Shown: piece after piece, positions 1 through 9,199 of the stretch
How positions within the stretch are numbered: the stretch's first letter is position 1
Layout of the letters: every line of letters starts with the position of its first letter
Assembly (NCBI RefSeq): GCF_900104795.1
Contig: NZ_FNTG01000001.1
Span: 1,054,001-1,118,000, forward strand
Direction of reading: 5' to 3'
Source: Burkholderia sp. WP9
GTDB taxonomy: Bacteria; Pseudomonadota; Gammaproteobacteria; Burkholderiales; Burkholderiaceae
Length of the DNA stretch: 64,000 bases
Notes under the pieces: model-generated
The model's input: only the letters and a program-made list of their open reading frames with translations
Database searches by the model: none
Told to the model about the DNA's origin: nothing
Position numbers and translations under genes: made by a program

Positions 1-2
1 AC

Positions 3-752
3 CCGTGGCTCGGCGTGCTCGCCGCGATCGGCGCCGGTCTCGCGATGTCGCTGCTGTTCGCCTTTCTCACGCTCACCATGCTCGCCAACCAGGTCGCCAC
101 CGGCCTCTCGCTGACCATCTTCGGCATTGGTCTTTCGGCGTATGTCGGTAAGCCCTACACGTCGGCCGCGGTGCGCGCGACCATCGACACGTGGACCATT
201 CCCGGCCTCTCGAAGATTCCGGTGCTCGGGCCCGCGTTCTTCAGCCTCACGCCGCTCGATTACCTCGCGTTCCTGATGTTCGCGGTGATCGGCTGGTTCC
301 TGTACCGTACCCGCGCGGGTCTCGTGCTGCGCTCGGTCGGCGAGTCGCCGCAAGTCGCGCACTCGGTGGGCTTTCCAGTGGTCGGCGTGCGCTACGGCGC
401 GGTGGCTTTCGGCGGCGGCATGGCCGGGCTCGCGGGCGGCTATTATTCGATCGTCAATCTGCATCTGTGGCAGGAGCAGCTCACTTCGGGCCGCGGCTGG
501 ATCGCGCTCGCATTGGTCGTGTTCGCGACGTGGCGCCCGGGGCGCCTGCTGATCGGCGCGCTGCTGTTCGGCGCCGTGACCGGCCTGCAGTTCTACGCCC
601 AGGCGATCGGCGTGCCGGTGCCGACGCAATTCCTCGCGATGCTGCCTTACGTCGCGACGGTCGTCGTGCTGGTGCTGATCTCGCGCAATCCGAACACGAT
701 TCGTCTGAATGCGCCCGCATCGCTGGGCAAGCCGTTTTTCTCGGCGGGCTGA
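3..752 (+). CDS. ABC transporter permease, BMP-associated (5' partial)
   Basis: This is the C-terminal 249 residues of an inner-membrane permease whose reading frame is open from the window edge, so its start lies upstream. Several hydrophobic segments are visible, with the charged permease-type loop ([18 protein letters not shown]) near residue 110. It resembles the second permease of nucleoside/purine-type importers that work with BMP binding proteins. The binding-protein gene follows 53 bases downstream on the same strand, which supports one operon. The ATPase and other permease are presumably upstream, outside the window. The substrate cannot be told from sequence; nucleosides or related compounds are the usual cargo. 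Confidence 0.85.
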   Translation, partial: PWLGVLAAIGAGLAMSLLFAFLTLTMLANQVATGLSLTIFGIGLSAYVGKPYTSAAVRATIDTWTIPGLSKIPVLGPAFFSLTPLDYLAFLMFAVIGWFLYRTRAGLVLRSVGESPQVAHSVGFPVVGVRYGAVAFGGGMAGLAGGYYSIVNLHLWQEQLTSGRGWIALALVVFATWRPGRLLIGALLFGAVTGLQFYAQAIGVPVPTQFLAMLPYVATVVVLVLISRNPNTIRLNAPASLGKPFFSAG

Positions 753-805
753 CCGACCATCGACCCGACGTTTCACATCATTCGACAAACACGACAGGAG
801 AAAAC

Positions 806-1900
806 ATGAAGAGAAGAAATCTGCTGACCGCTTTCGCATGGGGCGCGGCCTCGCTCGCGCTCGCCGCGCCGCTCGCGCAAAGCGCGCAGGCCGCCGATGC
901 GCCGGGCGTCGCGTTCGTCTACCTCGGCAATCCGGGCGATGCCGGCTGGACCTTCGCGCACGATCAGGGCTCGAAGGAAGCGGAAGCGAAGTTCGGCAGC
1001 AAGGTCAAGATCACGCGCATTGAAAACGTGCCCGAGTCGGCCGACTCCGAGCGCGTGTTCCGCGATCTGGCGAACAAGGGCAACAAGATCATCATCGGTT
1101 CGAGCTTCGGCTATCAGGACTTCGAGCTGAAGGTCGCGAAGGATTTTCCGGACACCGTTTTCCTGCACGCCACCGGCTACAAGAAGGCGCCGAACTTCGG
1201 CACCTATGACGTGCGCATGTACCAGGGCGCTTACCTCGCGGGCGTCGCCGCGGGTTACGTGACGAAGACCAACACGCTCGGCTTCGTGGCTTCGGTGCCG
1301 ATTCCGGAAGTGATCCGCAACATCAACGCGTACACGCTCGGCGCGCGTTCGGTGAACCCGAAGGTGCATACCAAGGTCATCTGGATCAACAGCTGGTTCG
1401 ATCCGGGCAAGGAAAAGCAGGCGGCTGAAACGCTGATCGGCCAGGGTGCCGACGTGCTGCTGCAAAACACCGATTCGAGCGCCACGCTCGCCACGGCGTC
1501 GGCCAAGCACGTGCACGCGTTCGGCTGGGATTCGGATATGAAGAAGTTCGGTCCCGACGCGCACCTCGGTTCGGTGGTCGCGCACTGGGGCGTGTACTAC
1601 AACGCGGCGATCCAGCAGGTGCTGGACGGCAAGTGGAAGAACGATCCGGTGTGGTGGGGCATTCCGCAGAAGGCCGTCAACCTCGAAGATCTGAACACGT
1701 CCGCGATTCCGGCTGACGCGCAGAAGCAGGTTTCGGCCAAGCGCGACGAACTGGCGGGCGGCAAGTGGGACGTGTTCACCGGCCCGATCAAGGACCAGTC
1801 CGGCGCGGTGAAGGTGCCGGCCGGCAAGACTCTCACCGATCCGGAACTGCAACGCCTGAACTGGTACGTCGAAGGCGTGGACGGGTCGCTGCCGAAGTAA
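806..1900 (+). CDS. BMP family ABC transporter substrate-binding protein
   Basis: A 364-residue periplasmic binding protein of the basic-membrane-protein (BMP/PnrA-like) family. The start was placed at the ATG at 806 because AGGAG lies at 796-800 and a classic signal peptide follows (KRR, hydrophobic core, cleavage near AQA-AD around residue 34). An open frame extends upstream but only as a shadow of the permease gene. The mature protein begins with a type I periplasmic-binding-fold strand (GVAFVYLGNPGDAGW), typical of the family. It is probably co-transcribed with the permease before it and is followed by a strong terminator. Family ligands are usually purine nucleosides; the ligand here is unknown. 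Confidence 0.92.
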   Translation: MKRRNLLTAFAWGAASLALAAPLAQSAQAADAPGVAFVYLGNPGDAGWTFAHDQGSKEAEAKFGSKVKITRIENVPESADSERVFRDLANKGNKIIIGSSFGYQDFELKVAKDFPDTVFLHATGYKKAPNFGTYDVRMYQGAYLAGVAAGYVTKTNTLGFVASVPIPEVIRNINAYTLGARSVNPKVHTKVIWINSWFDPGKEKQAAETLIGQGADVLLQNTDSSATLATASAKHVHAFGWDSDMKKFGPDAHLGSVVAHWGVYYNAAIQQVLDGKWKNDPVWWGIPQKAVNLEDLNTSAIPADAQKQVSAKRDELAGGKWDVFTGPIKDQSGAVKVPAGKTLTDPELQRLNWYVEGVDGSLPK

Positions 1901-1981
1901 CTGCGTCCGTGGCGTGCCGCGTCAGGAAGCGGCGCCAGAAGGTCGACCAGGCGGCGGTCTCAGCAACCGCTGCTCTAGAGC

Positions 1982-2012
1982 GCTGCGTCCGGTTCGGACG
2001 CAGCTTTTTTTT
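1982..2012 (+). terminator. Rho-independent terminator of the BMP importer operon
   Basis: A perfect 10-bp stem (GCTGCGTCCG at 1982-1991 pairing with CGGACGCAGC at 1995-2004), a 3-base loop and a run of eight T. It lies about 80 bases after the binding-protein stop and before the oppositely oriented dodecin gene. Confidence 0.93.
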
Positions 2013-2060
2013 ACTTCGGATTTTTCCCGCCGGACATTGCCGGCTCTCGCCGGCCTTACG

Positions 2061-2267
2061 TCAGTCGATGCGCAAGCCGACCTTGATCGTCACCTGCCAG
2101 TAAGCCACCTTGTCGTTTTCGATCTGGCCCCGAGTCTCCGTCACTTCGAACCAGTGCAGATTGCGCAGCGTTTTCGACGCTTTGGCAATGGCTGTGCTGA
2201 TGGCGTCGTCGATCGATTTGGTCGACGAGCCGGTCAGTTCGATCTGTTTGTAGACGTGTTCTGACAT
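2061..2267 (-). CDS. Dodecin family flavin-binding protein
   Basis: A 68-residue protein matching dodecins, small proteins that assemble into hollow dodecamers and sequester flavins in the cytoplasm. It shows the beta-alpha-beta-beta pattern: an N-terminal strand (VYKQIELTGSS), a helix (SIDDAISTAIAKASKTL), then two strands carrying the aromatic flavin-stacking region (NLHWFEV) and the WQVTIKVGLR ending. A longer frame exists upstream, but the ATG at 2267 is preceded by an excellent Shine-Dalgarno (AAGGAGGAAG), fixing the start. It is monocistronic. Its AT-rich upstream region is shared with the divergent dehydrogenase gene at 2441. Confidence 0.93.
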   Translation of the reverse strand: MSEHVYKQIELTGSSTKSIDDAISTAIAKASKTLRNLHWFEVTETRGQIENDKVAYWQVTIKVGLRID

Positions 2268-2440
2268 GAACTTCCTCCTTTGATCTTCGTTGGTGTTCAA
2301 AAAGTATAGGCAACGCCAGCGCCGCGAACGGCCCTCGCTCGAGCAAGTCAATCCGCACATGCCGTGCCCGCTATACCGCGGCCAGACGCGGCCGTTATTA
2401 TGTCCGCGCAACTCAATCTGAAATCCGACGAGGTTCGAAA

Positions 2441-3388
2441 GTGGAAATTGGTTTTTGCGGTCCCGGTTTGATGGGCGCGCCGATGATCCGGCATCTGCTG
2501 CGCGCGGGGCATACCGTGCATGTCTGGAATCGCACGCGTGCCAAGGCTGAAGCGCTGCTGGCGGACGGCGCTCAGGTGGTCGACACGCCGCGCGAACTCG
2601 CGGTACGGTGTGAGGCGGTGCTGCTGTGCGTCGCCGACGCGGCCGCGGTCGAAGAAACCGTTTTCGGCGCGTCGGGCCTTTTGAGCGGGGATGCGCCCAT
2701 AGCCGGCCGTTTGCGCTGGATCGTCGATCACTCCAGCATTCCGCCAGCCGCGACGCGCGCTCTCGCGCAGCGTGCGGCGGCGCTGACGGCAATTCGCGCG
2801 AATGAAGGCACGAACGCAGGCGCGGGCGAGTCGGTCGGCGGCGTGAGCTGGATCGACGCCCCGGTTTCAGGCGGCGTGGCCGGCGCCACGGCCGGGACGC
2901 TGGCCGTCATGGCGGGCGGCGCTGCGGCGGACGTCGCGGCCGTCAAACCGCTGCTCGCCGCCTACGCGTCGCGTGTCACGCACATGGGCGAAGTCGGCGC
3001 GGGTCAGACCGCCAAACTGTGCAATCAGACCATCGTCACGGCAACGTTGGCGGCGATCGCCGAGGCGGTCAGCCTCGCGCAGCGCAGCGGGCTCGACGCC
3101 TCCCGGCTGACCGAAGGTCTCGCCGGCGGCTGGGCCGATTCGGTGCTGTTGCAGATTTTCGTGCCGCGCATGACGCAAAGCGGCCTCGCACCGGTCGGCG
3201 CGTTCCGGACCTTTCAAAAGGACATCGACACGGTGGCGGCGACCGCGTACGAGACCGGCACGCCGATGCCGGTCTCGTCGACGGTCCAGCAATTGCTGCG
3301 GCTGGGGGCGGCGATGGGTCTCGGCGAGGCCGACCTGTCGGCCTTCATCGACGTTTTGCAGACGCCGCGCGGTATCCAAAGCCAGTAG
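2441..3388 (+). CDS. NAD(P)-dependent beta-hydroxyacid dehydrogenase
   Basis: A 315-residue cytoplasmic oxidoreductase of the 3-hydroxyisobutyrate dehydrogenase / tartronate semialdehyde reductase family. The N-terminus is a Rossmann fold with GxGxMG (GFCGPGLMGAPM, residues 4-15). The family substrate-binding block follows as APVSGGVAGATAGTLAVMAGG, and the catalytic-lysine region as GAGQTAKLCNQ. The start is a GTG. There is an insertion rich in Ala/Gly/Asn around residues 113-133, before the SGG block, which may be a loop. It stands alone and diverges from dodecin. The exact substrate cannot be assigned. Confidence 0.9.
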   Translation: MEIGFCGPGLMGAPMIRHLLRAGHTVHVWNRTRAKAEALLADGAQVVDTPRELAVRCEAVLLCVADAAAVEETVFGASGLLSGDAPIAGRLRWIVDHSSIPPAATRALAQRAAALTAIRANEGTNAGAGESVGGVSWIDAPVSGGVAGATAGTLAVMAGGAAADVAAVKPLLAAYASRVTHMGEVGAGQTAKLCNQTIVTATLAAIAEAVSLAQRSGLDASRLTEGLAGGWADSVLLQIFVPRMTQSGLAPVGAFRTFQKDIDTVAATAYETGTPMPVSSTVQQLLRLGAAMGLGEADLSAFIDVLQTPRGIQSQ

Positions 3389-3471
3389 CGCGACGCGCGC
3401 GCGGGTTGAAATCGCGATAACCTGCTAAAATATTGGGTTTTTCGCCGATATCACATTCAAAGGGACGCGCC

Positions 3472-5064
3472 GTGCTGTCTACCGCCAATATCACCATGCA
3501 ATTCGGGCCAAAGCCCCTCTTCGAGAATATCTCGGTCAAGTTCGGGGGAGGGAATCGCTATGGCCTGATCGGTGCGAACGGCTGCGGTAAGTCCACCTTC
3601 ATGAAGATTCTGGGCAGCGACCTGGAGCCGAGTTCGGGCAACGTCATGCTCGAGCCGAACATCCGCCTCGGTAAGCTGCGCCAGGATCAGTTCGCGTACG
3701 AAGACGTGCGCGTGCTCGACGTCGTGATGATGGGTCACGCCGAAATGTGGGCCGCCATGACCGAGCGTGACGCGATCTACGCGAACCCCGACGCGACGGA
3801 CGACGACTACATGCACGCCGCCGAACTCGAAGCGAAGTTCGCCGAGTACGACGGCTACACGGCCGAAGCGCGCGCGGGCGAACTCCTGCTCGGCATCGGC
3901 ATCGCGATCGAGGACCACAACGGCCCGATGAGCAACGTCGCACCGGGCTGGAAGCTGCGCGTGCTGCTCGCGCAGGCGCTGTTCTCGAAGCCGGACGTGC
4001 TGCTGCTGGACGAGCCGACCAACAACCTGGACATCAACTCGATCCGTTGGCTGGAAGACGTGCTCAACCAGTACAACTCGACGATGATCATCATCTCGCA
4101 CGATCGACACTTCCTGAACCAGGTCTGCACGCACATGGCCGACATGGACTTCGGCACGCTGAAGGTTTATCCGGGCAATTACGACGACTACATGCTGGCG
4201 AGCACGCAGGCGCGCGAGCGTCAGCAGAACGCCAACGCGAAGGCGAAGGAACGTGTCGCCGACCTGCAGGACTTCGTGCGCCGCTTCTCGGCGAACAAGT
4301 CGAAGGCGCGTCAGGCCACCAGCCGTCTGAAGATGATCGACAAGATCAAGATCGAGGAATTCAAGCCGTCGTCGCGGCAGAATCCGTTCATTCGCTTCGA
4401 GTACGAGAAGAAGCTGCATAACATCGCGGTGGTGGCCGAGAAGATCTCGAAGAAGTACGAGCGCACCATCTTCAACGACTTCAGCATCAGCGTGCAGCCG
4501 GGCGAGCGTATCGCGATCATCGGCGAGAACGGCGCGGGCAAGACCACGCTGCTGCGTTCGCTGCTCGGCAAACTGCAACTCGATCACGGCACGGTGAAGT
4601 GGGCGGAGAATGCGAACATCGGCTACATGCCGCAGGACACGTACGAAGAATTTCCGGACGACATCACGTTGATGGAGTGGATCGACGGCTATCGCCAGGA
4701 AGGCGACGACGAACAGATGGTGCGCGGCACGCTCGGCCGGCTGTTGTTCAATGCCGACGACATCCGCAAGTCGGTCAAGGTGCTCTCCGGCGGTGAGAAG
4801 GGCCGCATGATCTGGGGCAAGCTGATGCTGGGCCGCCACAACGTGCTGCTGATGGACGAGCCGACCAACCACATGGACATGGAGTCGATCGAGTCGCTGC
4901 AGATCGCGCTCGACAAGTTCGAAGGCACGCTGATTTTCGTCTCGCACGACCGTGAGTTCGTGAGCGGCCTCGCGAACCGGATCATCGAGGTGAAGACGGA
5001 TGGCACGCTGAACGACTTTGGCGGTAATTACGAAGACTTTTTGTTGAGCCAGGGCGTGCAGTAA
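3472..5064 (+). CDS. ybiT: ABC-F family ATPase, YbiT-like
   Basis: A 530-residue soluble protein with two ABC ATPase domains and no membrane segment. Domain 1 has Walker [10 protein letters not shown] and Walker [12 protein letters not shown]; domain 2 has GENGAGKTT, the signature LSGGEKGRM and [11 protein letters not shown]. The two are joined by a basic linker at about residues 245-310. ABC-F proteins act on the ribosome in translation, not in transport. The length and the N-terminus ([20 protein letters not shown]) match E. coli YbiT closely, so I read the GTG at 3472 as the start. A TAAAAT -10-like hexamer lies at 3426-3431, with TTGAAA at 3406 at a short spacing of 14. Confidence 0.95.
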   Translation: MLSTANITMQFGPKPLFENISVKFGGGNRYGLIGANGCGKSTFMKILGSDLEPSSGNVMLEPNIRLGKLRQDQFAYEDVRVLDVVMMGHAEMWAAMTERDAIYANPDATDDDYMHAAELEAKFAEYDGYTAEARAGELLLGIGIAIEDHNGPMSNVAPGWKLRVLLAQALFSKPDVLLLDEPTNNLDINSIRWLEDVLNQYNSTMIIISHDRHFLNQVCTHMADMDFGTLKVYPGNYDDYMLASTQARERQQNANAKAKERVADLQDFVRRFSANKSKARQATSRLKMIDKIKIEEFKPSSRQNPFIRFEYEKKLHNIAVVAEKISKKYERTIFNDFSISVQPGERIAIIGENGAGKTTLLRSLLGKLQLDHGTVKWAENANIGYMPQDTYEEFPDDITLMEWIDGYRQEGDDEQMVRGTLGRLLFNADDIRKSVKVLSGGEKGRMIWGKLMLGRHNVLLMDEPTNHMDMESIESLQIALDKFEGTLIFVSHDREFVSGLANRIIEVKTDGTLNDFGGNYEDFLLSQGVQ

Positions 5065-5101
5065 GCGCGCCTGAACCGCCCGCGGAATCTCGTTGCACCG
5101 T

Positions 5102-5136
5102 AAAAAGCCCGCTTCTTCGAAGAAGCGGGCTTTTTT
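5102..5136 (+). terminator. Rho-independent terminator after the ABC-F gene
   Basis: A long near-perfect palindrome: AGCCCGCTTCTTC pairs with GAAGAAGCGGGCT around the centre near 5118, flanked by five A and six T. It can work in both directions but follows ybiT directly. Confidence 0.95.
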
Positions 5137-5223
5137 ATGGCGCGCGCCCCACGCATCGGCCCGCTCCGCCCTGCTGGTTAGAATAGAAGACCATTCCGGA
5201 GACAAAGACAGGGACCGACCACC

Positions 5224-6648
5224 ATGAAAACCTACAACCAACTCTATATCGACGGCAAGTGGATCGCGCCGTGCGGCACCGGCACGATCGACGTGATCGA
5301 CTCGGGCACGGAAGAGATCATGGGCCGCATCCCTGAAGGCATCGAGGCCGATGCCGAAAGCGCGATCGCCGCCGCGCGCGTGGCCTTCGACGCCTGGGCC
5401 GCGACGCCTGCCGCCGAGCGCGGCGAGTATCTGTACAAGATCGCGGCGAACCTGAAAGCGCGCACCGACGAACTGTCCGGACTGATCGCCGGCGAAGTCG
5501 GCATGCCGATAAAGCTGGCTCGCGCGATTCAGGTGGGCGGCCCCGTCTACAACTGGGGCGCGTATGCGAAGCTCGCGAGCGAGTTCCAATATGAAGAGCG
5601 TGTCGGCAATTCGCTCGTGGTGCGCGAGCCGGTCGGCGTGGTGGCCGCGATCACGCCGTGGAACTATCCGCTCAATCAGGTCACGCTGAAGGTCGCGGCC
5701 GCGCTCGCCGCCGGTTGCACAGTCGTGCTGAAGCCCTCGGAGATCGCGCCGCTGAACGCGTTCGTGCTTGCCGAGGCGATTCACGAGGCCGGGCTGCCGG
5801 CCGGCGTGTTCAACCTGGTGAGCGGTTATGGGCCGGTGGTGGGCGAGGTGCTGGCGAGCCATCCGTCGGTCGACATGGTGTCGTTTACCGGCTCGACCCG
5901 CGCCGGCAAGCGGGTGTCCGAGCTGGCCTCGGCGACGGTCAAGCGCGTGGCGCTCGAACTCGGCGGCAAGTCGGCCTCGATCATTCTCGACGACGCGGAT
6001 TTCGCCGCGGCGGTCAAGGGCACGGTCAGCGCGTGCTTTCTGAATTCCGGACAAACATGCTCCGCTCACACGCGCATGCTGGTGCCCGAGGCCCGCTACG
6101 ACGAAGCGCGCACGCTGGCGAAGCAGGCCGCCGAGAAGTATGTCGCCGGTGATCCGCGCAACGAGACGACCCGCCTGGGCCCGCTGGCGTCGGCGGCGCA
6201 GCAGGCACGCGTGCAGCAATACATCGCGAAGGGGATCGAGGAGGGCGCCGAGCTGGTGACAGGCGGTGCGGGCTTGCCTGACGGGGTGTCGACGGGCTTC
6301 TTCGTCAAGCCTACCGTGTTTGGCCGCGTGCACCCCAAGGCGACGATCGCTCAGGATGAGATCTTCGGCCCGGTCCTGTCGATTCTGACCTATAAGGACG
6401 AAGAGGAAGCCGTTCGGATTGCCAACGATTCGCCATACGGTCTCGGCGGCGCGGTCTGGGCCGGCAGCGACGAGCGTGCCGCGGGCATCGCGCGGCGGAT
6501 TCGAACCGGCCAGGTGGATATCAATGGCGGAACATGGAATATGGCCGCGCCGTTCGGCGGTTTCAAGCAATCGGGATTCGGGCGCGAAAACGGGGTCTAT
6601 GGACTCGAAGAGTATCTCGAACTCAAGTCCATGCAATTCAAGGCGTGA
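5224..6648 (+). CDS. Aldehyde dehydrogenase family protein
   Basis: A 474-residue NAD(P)+-dependent aldehyde dehydrogenase that oxidises an aldehyde to its acid in the cytoplasm. The family landmarks are intact: ITPWNYPL with Asn147, the nucleotide-binding SFTGSTRAG, general-base Glu245 in LELGGKS, nucleophile Cys279 in SGQTCSA, and the EIFGPVL block. Length is normal for the family. The ATG at 5224 follows a purine-rich stretch, and a TAGAAT -10-like box lies at 5179-5184. It is a single gene between two terminator- or gap-bounded units. The aldehyde it uses is not evident; the nearest relatives are broad-specificity enzymes. Confidence 0.93.
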   Translation: MKTYNQLYIDGKWIAPCGTGTIDVIDSGTEEIMGRIPEGIEADAESAIAAARVAFDAWAATPAAERGEYLYKIAANLKARTDELSGLIAGEVGMPIKLARAIQVGGPVYNWGAYAKLASEFQYEERVGNSLVVREPVGVVAAITPWNYPLNQVTLKVAAALAAGCTVVLKPSEIAPLNAFVLAEAIHEAGLPAGVFNLVSGYGPVVGEVLASHPSVDMVSFTGSTRAGKRVSELASATVKRVALELGGKSASIILDDADFAAAVKGTVSACFLNSGQTCSAHTRMLVPEARYDEARTLAKQAAEKYVAGDPRNETTRLGPLASAAQQARVQQYIAKGIEEGAELVTGGAGLPDGVSTGFFVKPTVFGRVHPKATIAQDEIFGPVLSILTYKDEEEAVRIANDSPYGLGGAVWAGSDERAAGIARRIRTGQVDINGGTWNMAAPFGGFKQSGFGRENGVYGLEEYLELKSMQFKA

Positions 6649-6782
6649 TTCAATTCAGATGACCGGCATCAACTGAGCGGCACATACGATTCGGTCTTGT
6701 GCCGACTCATTGACCTGAAACAACGCAGGCTGCGCCCGACCGACGATTATCACCGCTTCGATAATCCGTCATTGGGCCAGTC

Positions 6783-7973
6783 ATGCTCAACTCTCATTCT
6801 TTCCCGCCGCTGGTCATCCGCGGCCGCTCGTTACTGCCGATCGTGCAAGGCGGCATGGGCGTCGGCATCTCGGCGCACCGGCTGGCCGGCAGCGTCGCCC
6901 GCGAAGGCGCAGTGGGCACGATCGCCAGCATCGACCTGCGGCATCATCATCGCGACCTGGTCGAACGCTGCCGCGAGTCGCCCGAACGCGCCACGCTCGA
7001 ACAGGCCAACCTCACCGCGCTGGCCCGCGAGATCCATTCAGCGAGGGCATTGAGCGAAGGCCGCGGCATGATTGCCGTGAACGTGATGAAAGCGGTCAGC
7101 GCGCAAGCCGACTACGTGCGCGTCGCATGCGAGAACGGTGCCGATGCGATCGTCATGGGCGCTGGGCTGCCGCTCGATTTGCCGGACATGACTCAAGGTC
7201 ACGACATCGCGCTGATTCCGATTCTGTCGGACAGCCGCGGCGTCGCGCTCGTGTTGAAGAAGTGGATGAAAAAAGGCCGGCTGCCCGATGCCGTCGTGAT
7301 CGAACATCCGGCGCACGCTGGGGGTCATCTCGGTGTCAACAACCTGGCCGATCAACACGATCAACGCTTCGATTTCTTCCGCATTCTCGAAGAACTCGAC
7401 GCGGTCTTTACTTCGCTCGGCCTGAACCGCCAGGATGTACCGCTGATTGTTGCTGGTGGCATCAATAGTCACGAAGCGGTGCGCGCGCTGCTGAACGCGG
7501 GCGCAAGCGGCGTGCAACTCGGTACGCCGTTCGCCGTCACCGAAGAAGGCGACGCGCATCCGAACTTCAAGCGCGTGCTGGCCGAAGCGACGCCCGAGGA
7601 CATCGTCGAATTCGTCAGCGTGACGGGATTGCCGGCGCGTGCCGTAAAGACGCCGTGGCTGGCGCGTTATCTGCGCCACGAAACGAAAATCCGCGAGAAA
7701 GTCGGCGCGCTCAAACACGCTTGCCCAACCGCGCTCGAATGTCTCAGCGCGTGCGGCTGGCGCGACGGTATCGAGAAGTTCGGCCACTTCTGCATCGATA
7801 CGCGGCTCGCGGCGGCTTTGCGCGGGGACGTGGCGAACGGTCTGTTCTTCCGCGGCCGCGAAGCATTGCCGTTCGGCACGGCCATTCGCAGCGTGCACGA
7901 CCTGCTCGAACTGCTGCTCACGGGCGCGGCGCGACCGGCTGTCGCAGGGCGATTGGCATTCTCGCTGGCTTGA
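6783..7973 (+). CDS. Nitronate monooxygenase-like flavoprotein
   Basis: A 396-residue protein of the FMN-dependent 2-nitropropane dioxygenase/FabK-like TIM-barrel family. Visible signs are the N-terminal PIVQGGMGVGIS flavin loop, EHPAHAGGHLG (the family's GGHxG phosphate region), the conserved VPLIVAGGI strand, and GASGVQLGTPFAVTEEG. The C-terminal 80 residues carry several cysteines (HACPTALECLSACGW) and form an extension beyond the minimal barrel. The name reflects family similarity only; the true substrate could be a nitronate or something else. It is 134 bases downstream of the aldehyde dehydrogenase on the same strand. Confidence 0.82.
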   Translation: MLNSHSFPPLVIRGRSLLPIVQGGMGVGISAHRLAGSVAREGAVGTIASIDLRHHHRDLVERCRESPERATLEQANLTALAREIHSARALSEGRGMIAVNVMKAVSAQADYVRVACENGADAIVMGAGLPLDLPDMTQGHDIALIPILSDSRGVALVLKKWMKKGRLPDAVVIEHPAHAGGHLGVNNLADQHDQRFDFFRILEELDAVFTSLGLNRQDVPLIVAGGINSHEAVRALLNAGASGVQLGTPFAVTEEGDAHPNFKRVLAEATPEDIVEFVSVTGLPARAVKTPWLARYLRHETKIREKVGALKHACPTALECLSACGWRDGIEKFGHFCIDTRLAAALRGDVANGLFFRGREALPFGTAIRSVHDLLELLLTGAARPAVAGRLAFSLA

Positions 7974-8043
7974 TACGAGTCAACATGTCGCGCGCCGAGA
8001 GCTTCGACAATCCCCACACGCAAACAACTACTTGGGGAAACAC

Positions 8044-8700
8044 ATGAACTACTCGTTGAGGAACCGACTCAAGGCCGCCGCGATCGCTTCGAGCCTGCTA
8101 TGTGCAAGCGCTTTCGCGCCGCAGGTGCATGCCGCGGGCGACGACACGATGAGCGGCATTCACGCCGGCGACGTACTGGTGCGTCTGCGCGCCATCAGCA
8201 TCATGCCGAACTCGAGCACGACCGGAACGCTGTCGGCGCTCAACGTGGGTGTGAACAACGCCATCGTGCCCGAGCTGGATTTCACGTACATGATTCGCGA
8301 TTACCTCGGCGTCGAACTGATTCTTGCCACGTCGCGGCATCAACTGACCTCGAGTCTCGGCAATCTCGGCGGCGTGAACGTGTTGCCGCCCACGCTGCTG
8401 CTGCAGTATCACTTCAATCACGCGGGACGCATTCGTCCGTATGTCGGCGCGGGTGTGAACTACACGCTGTTCTATAACAACGGCCTGAACGCGGGCGGTC
8501 AGTCGATCGGCGTCACCAACCACAGTTGGGGCCCGGCGTTGCAAGCCGGCGTCGATGTCCAGGTGACCAAGTCGCTGTTCGTCAACGCGGACATCAAGAA
8601 GATATGGATGCACACGGATGCGACGCTCGGCGGTCAGGCGCTCGGCCGCTTGAGCATCGATCCGGTGGTGGTCGGCCTGGGTGTCGGGATGCGTTTCTGA
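8044..8700 (+). CDS. OmpW family outer membrane protein
   Basis: A 218-residue outer-membrane eight-stranded beta-barrel of the OmpW family. The signal peptide spans roughly residues 1-31 with cleavage near VHA-AG. The mature part opens with the family's GDVLVRLRAISIMPNSS and ends with alternating strands and a terminal Phe (GLGVGMRF), the outer-membrane assembly signal. RIRPYVGAGVNYTLFYN is the typical central block. I chose the ATG at 8044 because GGGGAAA precedes it and the signal peptide follows; a frame opening 12 bases earlier lacks this. OmpW proteins form small hydrophobic channels. A terminator follows. Confidence 0.93.
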   Translation: MNYSLRNRLKAAAIASSLLCASAFAPQVHAAGDDTMSGIHAGDVLVRLRAISIMPNSSTTGTLSALNVGVNNAIVPELDFTYMIRDYLGVELILATSRHQLTSSLGNLGGVNVLPPTLLLQYHFNHAGRIRPYVGAGVNYTLFYNNGLNAGGQSIGVTNHSWGPALQAGVDVQVTKSLFVNADIKKIWMHTDATLGGQALGRLSIDPVVVGLGVGMRF

Positions 8701-8747
8701 CGCGCGCTCGCGGCCCGTCCGCGAAGCGTCGAGCGCAAGCGCCATGC

Positions 8748-8776
8748 AAAAAACGCCGGGATATCCCGGCGTTTTC
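8748..8776. terminator. Bidirectional rho-independent terminator between ompW and the DUF1289 gene
   Basis: AACGCCGGGAT and ATCCCGGCGTT form a perfect 11-bp stem (8752-8773) flanked by a run of A and a run of T. It sits between two convergent genes and can serve both. Confidence 0.9.
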
Positions 8777-8838
8777 ATTGGGGCTTCGAGCTGGACGCGA
8801 CTTTGCCGCAGGCTAGCGGCGGGAAGCGTCCGACCAGC

Positions 8839-9042
8839 CTATAGCTTGTCGTTCGCGAACCGCATGGCCGTGCCTTCCTGCTCGATGCGGACCCACACGG
8901 CGCGCTTTTCCTCGTCGCTCAGGAAAACCCAGTTCGACACTTCAGTGGCGGTGCGGCCGCAGCCTTTGCATACCTCGTCGAACAGCGTGGAACAGACGCC
9001 GATGCACGGGCTGTCGGGAAGATCGTGGAGATTCGAAGCCAT
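8839..9042 (-). CDS. DUF1289 domain protein
   Basis: A 67-residue protein with the four-cysteine DUF1289 pattern: SPCIGVCST near residues 12-19 and VCKGCGR near 25-30, then the conserved SNWVFLSDEEKRAVW block. The cysteine arrangement suggests a small metal- or Fe-S-binding protein; its function is not known. The frame continues further upstream, but sequence similarity to the family begins only at the ATG at 9042. The ribosome site there is weak (AAGG). It lies downstream of the phospholipase gene on the same strand with a 157-base gap. Confidence 0.85.
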   Translation of the reverse strand: MASNLHDLPDSPCIGVCSTLFDEVCKGCGRTATEVSNWVFLSDEEKRAVWVRIEQEGTAMRFANDKL

Positions 9043-9199
9043 CGGAAACCTTGGGGCGAAGAAGCGAAGTTCCGCTATGTTAACCGATGCGCGACCTAGG
9101 CCGCGCCGTGCGCGAACGGCGTGGCCGCCATTCCCGCACGGTTGGCCGCTTGTGCGGCATGTTTCGCCGCATTTTCCGCAGCGATACGGCTCGCTCGTG

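Noticed and set aside
3457..6636. A 1059-codon open frame on the minus strand
   Set aside because: It lies wholly antisense to ybiT and the aldehyde dehydrogenase, spans a terminator, and its Arg/His/Leu-rich composition is what GC-biased third positions produce. Similar antisense frames elsewhere (for example 26146-27876 and 34713-36395) were left out for the same reason.
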